From Burkholderiales bacterium RIFOXYD12_FULL_59_19 (GTDB lineage: Bacteria > Pseudomonadota > Gammaproteobacteria > Burkholderiales > Burkholderiaceae_C): a DNA stretch of 50,498 nt. Below the pieces are notes generated by a model. It had not been told where the DNA came from and did no database searches. It was given only the letters and a program-made list of their open reading frames with translations. Shown here one piece after another: positions 17,075 through 24,573 of this stretch. Each line of letters begins with the position of its first letter. Within the stretch, counting starts at the first letter, position 1. The position numbers and the translations under genes were made by a program. The stretch lies in contig MESQ01000053.1 of NCBI GenBank assembly GCA_001771065.1, positions 1 through 50,498 on the forward strand. Reading direction: 5' to 3'.

Positions 17075-18343
17075 TCAATAGATTCCGGTGGTTTTGCGCA
17101 AAAACGGGATCAGCAAGCTGATCGGGGCTTGTTCGATGACGGTGATCTCGGCACTCAGGGTGGTGCCGCTTTGCACCGGGAACGGTGCGCCTTGGGCCGA
17201 CGTCCAGCGGTAGCCGCTTTGCAGTGTGGCATCGGGCTCCAAATCAACTGTCACCGCATAGGGTGGCCCGTCCTTGGCAAACAGGCTAGCCAATGCGGCG
17301 TTGGGCAACACCGACTGCATGCCCTGCTGCGTCACCGGAAACTCCGACACCCGCTGCACCCGCCCCAACAGGGTGCCGTATTCTTCTTTTTTCACATTGG
17401 CCGGTGCCAGCCGCACCGCTTGCCCCACCGTCAGCTTCTTGCCGTGTTCGGTGGGGATGTAGACCAGGGCCTCCAGCCCGTTGGCCGTGCCATGGCCGCT
17501 TTCAATGCTCAACACCGCTTGGCCCGCCTGCAGGATGGCACCGGGGGCCAGCTTGAGCTCGATCACCCGCCCGTCGATCGGTGCGGTGATGACCGAGTCG
17601 CGCGCCAGTGCCTGTGCCAGTTGCCCGGCTGCGCGTCGCGCGTCGTTCAGCGCCAGCGCTAACTTTTCGCGTTCAAGCTGGTACAGGTTTCGGGTTTGCA
17701 ACAGCTCGGCATCGAGCAGATTGAGTTCGTTACGGGAATTGGCCACATTCAGGCGCACCCGGCTGATGTCGGCGCGGGCATCGCTAAGTGCACGTTTGGA
17801 GAAAAAGCCCAGGGCTTGCACGCTTTCCTGGCGCGCCAGGGTGTCGGTCAAAAACGCCAATCTGGCCTCATCCTCTTCAATGGACTGACGCAAGGCCAGC
17901 TTGCGCTTTTCAGCCGCGCGCGTCTTGACGTTGATCTCACGCTGGTAGTCGGCGTCGATGCGAGCCAGCGCACTTGCCTGGTCGCGCACGGCCAGCGCGG
18001 CATCATCACTTCGCCGGGCATTGATAGGCTGCTCAATATAGGCCACAGCTTGGCCTTTTTTAACCGGCTCATTCAAGCCAACGGCAAAACGCAACAGCGT
18101 GCCAGTGGCCTGACTAGACGCGTCACCTACCACACCAGCGCGTGGCATCAAAATGCCAGCACCCGTGACATGGGTGGGCAGCGCGCCAAACACGCTCCAG
18201 GCGAGAAAATAAAGGATCAGCCCGCCGCTGGCCAGCAGTGCCAGCCAGCCGCGGGTGTCGGTGATGGTGAGCAACCGATCAAGCTGCTCCGGCGACGACA
18301 TGCGCTCCAGCGCTGCCTGACGAAACAGCGAACGGCCACTCAT
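17075..18343 (-). CDS. NHLM-type HlyD membrane-fusion protein
   Basis: A 422-aa periplasmic adaptor. It has a short cytoplasmic N-terminus, one transmembrane helix at about residues 33-55 (GWLALLASGGLILYFLAWSVFG), a lipoyl half-motif (LLRFAVGLNEPVKKGQAVAYIE), a long alpha-helical hairpin at about residues 115-245 rich in Ala/Arg/Glu, the second lipoyl half (VITAPIDGRVIEL) and a beta-barrel domain. This is the full HlyD layout needed to reach an outer-membrane TolC-like channel; no TolC is encoded in the window. First gene of the leftward exporter operon; the promoter must lie in the 413-bp divergent region upstream. Confidence 0.88.
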   Translation of the reverse strand: MSGRSLFRQAALERMSSPEQLDRLLTITDTRGWLALLASGGLILYFLAWSVFGALPTHVTGAGILMPRAGVVGDASSQATGTLLRFAVGLNEPVKKGQAVAYIEQPINARRSDDAALAVRDQASALARIDADYQREINVKTRAAEKRKLALRQSIEEDEARLAFLTDTLARQESVQALGFFSKRALSDARADISRVRLNVANSRNELNLLDAELLQTRNLYQLEREKLALALNDARRAAGQLAQALARDSVITAPIDGRVIELKLAPGAILQAGQAVLSIESGHGTANGLEALVYIPTEHGKKLTVGQAVRLAPANVKKEEYGTLLGRVQRVSEFPVTQQGMQSVLPNAALASLFAKDGPPYAVTVDLEPDATLQSGYRWTSAQGAPFPVQSGTTLSAEITVIEQAPISLLIPFLRKTTGIY

Positions 18344-18756
18344 AGCGGCAACCGGGCACCACGACCGTCAACAGGATGGCTGGCGATGCTTGGCTCGATC
18401 ATGGTGTGAAAAACCGCATTGAATACCTCAGCAATAGTGAGCGATCAACCCTTGGCGCAAATCAGAAGTACTGCTTTGCAAAGCCGACATCGCGCAGTTT
18501 GCGATTGGCATCAAGGGAGTCATCGGTGATGGTGCTCAAGGGCGCATATTAATGCAAAGAATCGCCGGTTAACCGCCTTATCAAGTGGTTTTGCGACTAC
18601 TTTGCAACACCAGATGATTGACAGCCAATACGCAAACCGATTTAAGGTGTGTGCACTGCATTCGGTCTGAGCCACCAGGCACAAGCTGCAATGGCTGTGG
18701 GACCCGAACTCACCAGCGCATTACCCCATGTTTTAACCCACCTGGAGATCACCACC
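18344..18756. promoter_or_regulatory. Divergent intergenic region between exporter operon and first precursor gene
   Basis: 413 bp without a credible gene. It must hold the promoter for the leftward HlyD-ABC-ABC-cNMP operon and for the rightward precursor. A perfect 12-bp palindrome GCTTTGCAAAGC at 18473-18484 is a candidate operator, with a related CTTTGCAA at about 18600. The segment just before 18757 (TTAACCCACC, then GGAGAT) is nearly the same as that before the second precursor. Confidence 0.5.
18618..18646 (+). promoter_or_regulatory. Candidate sigma-70 promoter for the Nif11 precursor genes
   Basis: A perfect -35 hexamer TTGACA (18618-18623) is followed after exactly 17 bp by TTTAAG (18641-18646), a 4/6 match to TATAAT. 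Transcription would begin near 18653, about 100 nt before the precursor ATG at 18757. This is a pattern match only. Confidence 0.5.
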
Positions 18757-19029
18757 ATGAACGCTGCCTTTGACGCATTTCGCAAACACGCCAACCAAAA
18801 CCCTGAGCTGCAACGCGAGTTGATCCATATTGTTGAAGCAACACAAAGTTTTGACCTGACCGCACTGACCGCTCTGGCCCAACGCGAAAACTTCAATATC
18901 ACCGTGCAGGATGCCGAGAAATTCATTGCTGAAATCGCGGAGAACGATGACGAGCTGTCTGATTTTGAGCTGGAGATGGTGGCTGCGGGTGCGCCCATAA
19001 ATTGCGGCAGGGGCGCGAAGCAACTCTGA
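18757..19029 (+). CDS. Nif11-type RiPP precursor peptide 1
   Basis: A 90-aa precursor. The leader resembles the Nif11 family: AFDAFRKHANQNPELQREL, then FDLTALTALAQRENFNITVQDAEKFIAE, ending in DELSDFELEMVAAG, the equivalent of the LSDxELExVAGG cleavage box with Ala-Ala-Gly replacing Ala-Gly-Gly. Cleavage after AG would leave a 12-residue product APINCGRGAKQL with a single Cys, very short for a RiPP core. GGAGAT lies about 10 nt before the ATG at 18757. It stands between two C39 exporters, which are its probable processing and export machines. A second similar gene follows. Confidence 0.87.
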   Translation: MNAAFDAFRKHANQNPELQRELIHIVEATQSFDLTALTALAQRENFNITVQDAEKFIAEIAENDDELSDFELEMVAAGAPINCGRGAKQL

Positions 19030-19253
19030 ACTTCACAGCATGAATTTCACAAGACATATCACGACTTGTTTACCGAAATTTTTCATAGGTTCACGCGTTC
19101 AAGCAGGCGGTGCAATGCACGAAAAATGTGCTGATAAGGTATAGTGCCTCGGCGCTAAATTCTTACTAACCCGCCCCATCCAACCCGCGAAGGCTGTTTA
19201 GGTCGAATTGATTTGCGCAGCGTCTTTTCTTAACCCACCAGGAGATTGCCATC

Positions 19254-19517
19254 ATGAGCCAAGCCGTAACCGCTTTTCGCAAATTTGCCAACGACAACCC
19301 GGAGGTTCAAAGAGAGCTGATCCAGATCACCGAAGCCGCGCAAGGCTTTGACCTCACCGCGCTGACTGCCTTGGCCCAACGCGAAAACTTCAATATCTCG
19401 GTGCAAGAGCTCGAAGCATTCATGGCCGAGATGGCTGACAACGACGAGCTGTCTGATTTTGAGTTGGAGATGGTGGCAGCCGGGACCCCAATAGTATGCG
19501 GCAATACCGGCCTATAG
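19254..19517 (+). CDS. Nif11-type RiPP precursor peptide 2
   Basis: An 87-aa paralogue of the preceding gene. The leader is closely similar (AFRKFANDNPEVQRELIQI, FDLTALTALAQRENFNISVQ) and ends with the same DELSDFELEMVAAG box. The predicted product after AG is only TPIVCGNTGL, 10 residues with a single Cys; proline at position 2, hydrophobic at 3 and Cys-Gly at 5-6 are shared with precursor 1. An AGGAG ribosome-binding site precedes the ATG at 19254. A TATAGT at 19140-19145 could be a -10 element, but I see no good -35. A stable hairpin follows the stop at 19527-19558. Confidence 0.87.
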   Translation: MSQAVTAFRKFANDNPEVQRELIQITEAAQGFDLTALTALAQRENFNISVQELEAFMAEMADNDELSDFELEMVAAGTPIVCGNTGL

Positions 19518-19526
19518 AGACGGACC

Positions 19527-19558
19527 AGGCCAGGTGCTTGGATCACAAGCACCTGCCT
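19527..19558 (+). terminator. Stem-loop after the precursor genes (attenuator or processing hairpin)
   Basis: CAGGTGCTT (19531-19539) pairs perfectly with AAGCACCTG (19547-19555) around a 7-nt loop, with AGG/CCT extending the stem across a one-base bulge. No U-tract follows, so it is a poor intrinsic terminator. Placed 10 bp after the precursor stop and about 195 bp before the exporter gene, it would suit partial termination or mRNA 3'-end protection, giving much precursor and little exporter mRNA (inference). Confidence 0.55.
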
Positions 19559-19753
19559 GTCGATGTCACTTGATTTGGCTAGCCGCAGCAGTCTGGCACG
19601 ATGTTGCGCCGGTTCGAAAGTGGTGCAGCGCCAAACCACCCGAGTGAACGCTTGCTACGCTAGCGGCTTGCTTTGGCACCCAGAAAACGTGGCTAGCAAG
19701 TGACACGACTTCACGCCTAGCTACCAATTTTGCATCCCTACATTGCCCGGTTG

Positions 19754-22700
19754 ATGTCCATTTTGTCCAGGCAGACCCAAGGTCGTGTCCCCGCCAACTA
19801 CCTGCAAACCCAGACCACCGAATGCGGTTTGGCTGCGCTGGCCATGCTGCTGGGGCACTTTGGGCGTTTTGTCACGCTGGACGAACTGCGCCAGGTGTCG
19901 GGCGTCTCACGCGACTGCGTTAATGCCGCCGACCTGGTGCGCACAGCCCGGCACTACGGGCTGGCGGTGCGGGTCTTGCAGCGCGAACCCCACCAACTGG
20001 CGGCGCTGGGATTTCCGCTGATTGTTTACCTTCACTTCATCCACTTTGCGGTGGTGGAGAACGTGACCGCCACCGCTGTCTGGCTCAATGACCCGGCCTG
20101 TGGTCGCCACCGCGTGCCGCAGGAAGAATTTAACGAAAGTTACACCGGCATTGCCCTGTCGTTTGCCACCACCGCAGATTTTCAGCCCGGGGGCACGCCG
20201 CCCAGTTTGTGGCGCAGCGTGCGGCGCTACTTGGTAGGCTCTAGCCCGGCCAAATGGCTGCTGGCCTTGCTGGCAGGTAGCTTGGTCAGTCTGCCCGTGA
20301 TGGTGTTCGCCGGGCTGTTGGCTCAGGCCGCCGACCAACTGGCTGGCACGACCCAGATCAACACCACGTCGCTCTGGCCCACGCTGGCCGGGCTGTTGGG
20401 CGCGTTGGTCTTGGCTGCCAGCCTGCAAACGCTGCACCTCAGCACGCTGACCCAACTGGAGCAGCAGTTGTCACGCAGCCGCCTGGCCGCACTGACCCGG
20501 CACCTGTTCAGCCTGCCCTACGCCTTTTTTGTGTACCGGATTCCCGCCGTCTTGCACCAGCGCATCTATGACCAGGAACAGGTCCACCAGGTGTTGTGCC
20601 GACACCTGGTGCCTGGCATCAGCAGCCTGCCCGCTTTGGCCATTCTGATGGCTGCGTTGTTGTATGTGGATGCTGGCATTGGCACGGCGGTGGCTGCCGC
20701 CATGCTGGTTTATGGGGTGGTGCTGGCGCTGGTTTTTGCGGGCAAGGCAGCATCGCTGCGCCGTCACAGTGATCAAGATGATGTGGCGTGGATGAAGCTG
20801 TCGCAGGCGGTACGCAATTTTGAATCCTTCAAAACCTCCGGTGGCGACCGGGAGTTTTTCAGTGGCAGCCTGGATGGGGTGGCCAACCTGCTCAAGCTGC
20901 GGCAAGAATTTGGTGGGTACCACGGCTTGTCCGAGCTGTTGCCCGACCTGTTTGTGGGGCTGATGCTGCTACTGAGCTTGGTCCTTGCCCACCCTGCGCT
21001 GACAAACGGGCGCTTAAGCTTTGGTGATTTGATGGCCGTGCTGGTGCTGCTGCTGGCCCTGCTGGAGCCGCTGCGCCGGCTGTCACGCCTGCATGGCAAG
21101 CTGGATGCGCTGGGGCTGATACTGCCCCAGATTGAGGACCTGCGCGAGCAGCAGGCACCCGGCACGGCACCAGTCAACACGGCCCCACAGCGCAGCGACT
21201 TCATCCTGAGTGCCACACAGATTTCTTTTGGCTTCAGTCGGGCCAAAGCCCCGTTGCTGCATGCGGTGTCGGTTCACATCCGCCCGGGCGAGCACATCGG
21301 CATCACCGGGCCGTCGGGTGGTGGCAAATCAACGCTGGCCGAGCTGCTGATCGGCCTGCACCAGCCCTGGCAGGGTGAGGTGCGGCTGGACGGCCACCTG
21401 ACGGGCGCCCTGCCCCCTGGCCAACTGAGCCGGGACATTGCCTGGGTCAACAAACACCCGTTCTTTTTTGCCGGCACCGTGCGCGACAACCTGTGCCTTT
21501 GGCAGGCAGACATCCGCCCCGAGCAACTGCAACGCGCCATTGACGATGCCTGTCTGGATGATGTGCTGGCCGCCTGCCCGGCGGGGCTGGACACCCCGCT
21601 GGCGCCACGCGCCGCCAACTTCAGTGGCGGCCAGCGCCAGCGCCTGGAGATTGCCCGGGCGCTGCTGCGCAACCCCCGGATTTTGCTGCTCGACGAAGCC
21701 ACCGACGGCCTGGACCACGCGCTGGAGCAGCGTTTGCGCGCCAACCTGAAACGCCGCGGCCTGACCCTGATCGTGGTGAGCCACCGCCTGAGCACGCTGG
21801 CCGCGTGTGACCGCGTGTTGCGGCTGGTGGGCGGGCGGCTGGTCACCGATGACACGGTCGTGCTGCCCACACACACGCCAGTGCTGTCAGACTTTACTGC
21901 CGAAGAAGACCCCCTGCCGCCGCCACAGCCGCCAGGGGACCGACGCGCGGCGTTGATCGATGTCTTTGGCCGGGTGGCAAACGCCATCGGGGTACGAGAC
22001 ATAACCCCGCCGCCACAAGCCCTGCCGCTGGACGGCCCCAGCGCGCCAGCGCGCGGGCTGGAGGCGCTGGCGCGTCACAACCGCTTGCCGCTGCGGCCCC
22101 TGCGTTTTGTGGTGGCGCAGTGGTGGCAGCGTGACCACGGCCCACTGATTGCGTTCACCCGGGGCGGCATGGAACCGGTGGCGCTTTTGCCAGGTGCAGG
22201 TGGGACCTACCAGATTGTGAACCCCACCAAACAGACGCAAGAACGGTTGACACCAGCCAGTGCCCAAACCCTACAGTCCAGCGCCTACCAGTTGTATGCC
22301 CGTTTTGAGCCGGATCGCAGTACTACAGCGTTGCGGCCCTGGGGGTTTTTTCTGCATGCGTTGGCGCAGCTCAAGCCGGACCTGCGCAGCGCCCTACTGG
22401 CGAGCGTGGCACTGGCGGTGCTGGCGCTGGGCCTGCCGCTGGCGGCCTATGCCTTGCTGGCCGAGGTGCTGCCGTTTGCCCAGCCCGTCATGCTCTGGCA
22501 GTGGCAAGCTGGCTTGGTGTGGCTAGCTGTGGCGCTGATCAGCTTTGAGGCGATCCGTTTGCTGGCGCTGCTGCGGCTGGAGGGGCGGCTGGCGTTGTCG
22601 GCCTCATCGGCGCTGTTTCAGCATGTGATGCGGGTGCAGGCGCTGCTGTTTCGCGACCACAGCCCACAAGAGATTGCACGCAGCCTGAACGCCGTGCCGC

Positions 22701-24037
22701 GCGTGCTGGCGGTCTTGCGCTCTGACGCCCTGCGGCGCTTGTCGGCGGTGTTGGCAGCAGCCACAGGCCTGGCGCTGATGACTTGGTTTTCAGGCACGCT
22801 GGCGCTAGTGGCTTTGCTATTGTGGCTACCCTTGTTGCTGGTGCCAACCGGCTTGGTGCGCGCGGGCAACACCTGGGTGCATGCACATTTTGCGCAGCGG
22901 CTGGAGGGCCTGCAGTTGTTACGCCAAATGCTTGACAGCGCCGGGCCACTGCGCCAAGCCGGGCGCGACCAGGCCGCGCTGGCGCACTGGGAGCGCAGCT
23001 ATGCCACCGAGCACACGCAGGCATTGCGCATGCAGCGCAGCGAGGTCAGAGCCCAATCTTTTGCCAACACCTACCCCTGGCTGGCGCTGACGGGTTTTGT
23101 GGCTGTGATGGCTCTGCAACACGACCCCGCAAAGCCACCCGACGTGGCGGTGTTGGCGGCGCTGCTACTGGCCTTTATGCTGGCCACCTTGGCCCTTCAG
23201 GGCTGCGCCACCGCGCTGGCCGAGGTGTTGCGCGCCTGGCCGCTGCTGGACCGCCTGCAGCCCCTGGCCACCGCCCCAACCGAGCCACCCGCGGCGGCAG
23301 CACCCGCCGACGTGGGTAGCCAAGGCATTGAGGTGCGCAACTTGAGTTTTAGCTACCCCGGCAGCACCCAGGCCACGCTCAAAGACCTGTCGCTGCGCAT
23401 TGAGCCGGGGCAGTTGGTGGCCTTGGCCGGGCCGTCTGGCAGCGGCAAATCGACCTTTTTGCGGCTGTTGCTGGGTTTTCATGTGGCTGATGCGGGTGGC
23501 ATTTTGAGAGCTGGTCAGCCGCATCTGAACACCCATTTATCCGCCTGGCGCGACCAGGTAGGTGCCGTCTTGCAGGACGACCAACTTGAAGCGGCCATGT
23601 CGGTGCGCGGCCACATCATGGGCCACCACACCTGCACCATGGCCGAGATACGCCAGGCAGCTCGCCTGGCCATGCTGGAGCCCGACATTGATGCCATGCC
23701 CATGGGCATCCAGAGCATTGTGGATTCGGACAAGGTGTCCACCGGGCAAAAGCAGCGCATTTTGATTGCACGGCGCCTGCTGCGCCAGCCCAAGCTGCTC
23801 ATTCTGGATGAGGCCACCAACGCCTTGCCCGAAGACATGCAGGCCGGGCTGCTGGTCAACCTGCGCCAACTCGGGCTCACCTGTTTGCTGGTCACGCACC
23901 GCGCCAGCGTGCTGGCGGCGGCCGATGTGGTGTATTTGATGGGGGACGGGCGCATCACCTGGTCAGGCACACCGAAAGCCTTTGCCGCTGCGGGGCACGC
24001 CCGCGCCATGGGCCAGGAAGACAGCGAAAGCGAATAA
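19754..24037 (+). CDS. Giant fused peptide exporter: C39 peptidase + two complete ABC half-transporters in one chain
   Basis: About 1427 aa from the ATG at 19754 (TTG at 19730 would add 8). Order: C39 peptidase at about residues 15-140 with intact triad Cys24, His97, Asp113; transmembrane domain 1 at ~160-430; NBD1 with Walker A GPSGGGKST (519), FSGGQRQR (623) and LLLDEATDGLD (Asp647). Then comes a region like the peptidase-like domain of the 919-aa NHLM subunit (QWWQRDHGPLIAFTRGG), transmembrane domain 2 at ~870-1130, and NBD2 with Walker A GPSGSGKST (1226), a degenerate signature VSTGQKQR and LILDEATNALPED (Asp1352). It is thus the two NHLM subunits joined head to tail, losing only the N-terminal beta domain of the second. 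NBD2's altered signature implies asymmetric ATP sites. Likely substrates are the adjacent Nif11 peptides. Confidence 0.87.
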   Translation: MSILSRQTQGRVPANYLQTQTTECGLAALAMLLGHFGRFVTLDELRQVSGVSRDCVNAADLVRTARHYGLAVRVLQREPHQLAALGFPLIVYLHFIHFAVVENVTATAVWLNDPACGRHRVPQEEFNESYTGIALSFATTADFQPGGTPPSLWRSVRRYLVGSSPAKWLLALLAGSLVSLPVMVFAGLLAQAADQLAGTTQINTTSLWPTLAGLLGALVLAASLQTLHLSTLTQLEQQLSRSRLAALTRHLFSLPYAFFVYRIPAVLHQRIYDQEQVHQVLCRHLVPGISSLPALAILMAALLYVDAGIGTAVAAAMLVYGVVLALVFAGKAASLRRHSDQDDVAWMKLSQAVRNFESFKTSGGDREFFSGSLDGVANLLKLRQEFGGYHGLSELLPDLFVGLMLLLSLVLAHPALTNGRLSFGDLMAVLVLLLALLEPLRRLSRLHGKLDALGLILPQIEDLREQQAPGTAPVNTAPQRSDFILSATQISFGFSRAKAPLLHAVSVHIRPGEHIGITGPSGGGKSTLAELLIGLHQPWQGEVRLDGHLTGALPPGQLSRDIAWVNKHPFFFAGTVRDNLCLWQADIRPEQLQRAIDDACLDDVLAACPAGLDTPLAPRAANFSGGQRQRLEIARALLRNPRILLLDEATDGLDHALEQRLRANLKRRGLTLIVVSHRLSTLAACDRVLRLVGGRLVTDDTVVLPTHTPVLSDFTAEEDPLPPPQPPGDRRAALIDVFGRVANAIGVRDITPPPQALPLDGPSAPARGLEALARHNRLPLRPLRFVVAQWWQRDHGPLIAFTRGGMEPVALLPGAGGTYQIVNPTKQTQERLTPASAQTLQSSAYQLYARFEPDRSTTALRPWGFFLHALAQLKPDLRSALLASVALAVLALGLPLAAYALLAEVLPFAQPVMLWQWQAGLVWLAVALISFEAIRLLALLRLEGRLALSASSALFQHVMRVQALLFRDHSPQEIARSLNAVPRVLAVLRSDALRRLSAVLAAATGLALMTWFSGTLALVALLLWLPLLLVPTGLVRAGNTWVHAHFAQRLEGLQLLRQMLDSAGPLRQAGRDQAALAHWERSYATEHTQALRMQRSEVRAQSFANTYPWLALTGFVAVMALQHDPAKPPDVAVLAALLLAFMLATLALQGCATALAEVLRAWPLLDRLQPLATAPTEPPAAAAPADVGSQGIEVRNLSFSYPGSTQATLKDLSLRIEPGQLVALAGPSGSGKSTFLRLLLGFHVADAGGILRAGQPHLNTHLSAWRDQVGAVLQDDQLEAAMSVRGHIMGHHTCTMAEIRQAARLAMLEPDIDAMPMGIQSIVDSDKVSTGQKQRILIARRLLRQPKLLILDEATNALPEDMQAGLLVNLRQLGLTCLLVTHRASVLAAADVVYLMGDGRITWSGTPKAFAAAGHARAMGQEDSESE

Positions 24038-24051
24038 AGAGCACCCACACC

Positions 24052-24567
24052 ATGGACCCACTGCGCTTTAGAAAACGCCGCTTGTTCCGACCGGCTGCAC
24101 TGGCCAATTTTGTGGGGGCTTATGGCGACAGCGGCAAACCAGAGCTATTTGCCCGCCGCCGCCAACGCCTGGTCTGGAGCAGCATGACCCTATTGACAGC
24201 AGCCGTGCTGGCATGGGGCCTGGCGGGCCGTCTGCCGCTGCGGCTGGCAGTGGACGGGCAGGTGGTGGGGCCGATGGTGGCGCAATTCCCCGGGCAAACG
24301 TCGCAGACTAGCTATTTTCTGGGTCGCTTGCCCAAGCAGGGGCAGGCAATCGAGGTGGGGCAAGCGGCGCATATTGCGCTGGATAGCACGCAAACCCCAA
24401 TGCGCCATGGCCAGGTGGTGCGCGTTGGCGCGGACCAGCAGATCACCATCGGGCTGGATGCCCAAAACATCCGACCCCTTAGCGCTGAATCAGCACCGGC
24501 CACCGCCTGGGTGACGGTGGGTTGGCAAACCCCTTTTCAATATGTGTGGCGCCACCGCCCGTGGTAA
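24052..24567 (+). CDS. Miniature HlyD-like membrane protein lacking the helical hairpin
   Basis: A 171-aa protein with a basic cytoplasmic N-terminus (RKRRLF, ARRRQR), one transmembrane helix at about residues 43-62 (SSMTLLTAAVLAWGLAGRL) and a short periplasmic beta domain. The stretch LPKQGQAIEVGQAAHIALD and RVGADQQITIGLD looks like the membrane-proximal barrel of HlyD-type adaptors. It lacks the lipoyl domain and the long coiled-coil hairpin of the 422-aa HlyD here, so it could not bridge to TolC alone. It sits 14 bp after the fused exporter and 6 bp before the FAAL gene, clearly in one operon. It could be a small accessory for the fused transporter. Confidence 0.7.
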   Translation: MDPLRFRKRRLFRPAALANFVGAYGDSGKPELFARRRQRLVWSSMTLLTAAVLAWGLAGRLPLRLAVDGQVVGPMVAQFPGQTSQTSYFLGRLPKQGQAIEVGQAAHIALDSTQTPMRHGQVVRVGADQQITIGLDAQNIRPLSAESAPATAWVTVGWQTPFQYVWRHRPW

Positions 24568-24573
24568 GCACCC

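Noticed and set aside
18757..19517. Lanthipeptide or disulfide-ring bacteriocins
   Set aside because: Each predicted product has a single Cys, with few or no Ser/Thr, and no LanM-like or similar enzyme is adjacent.
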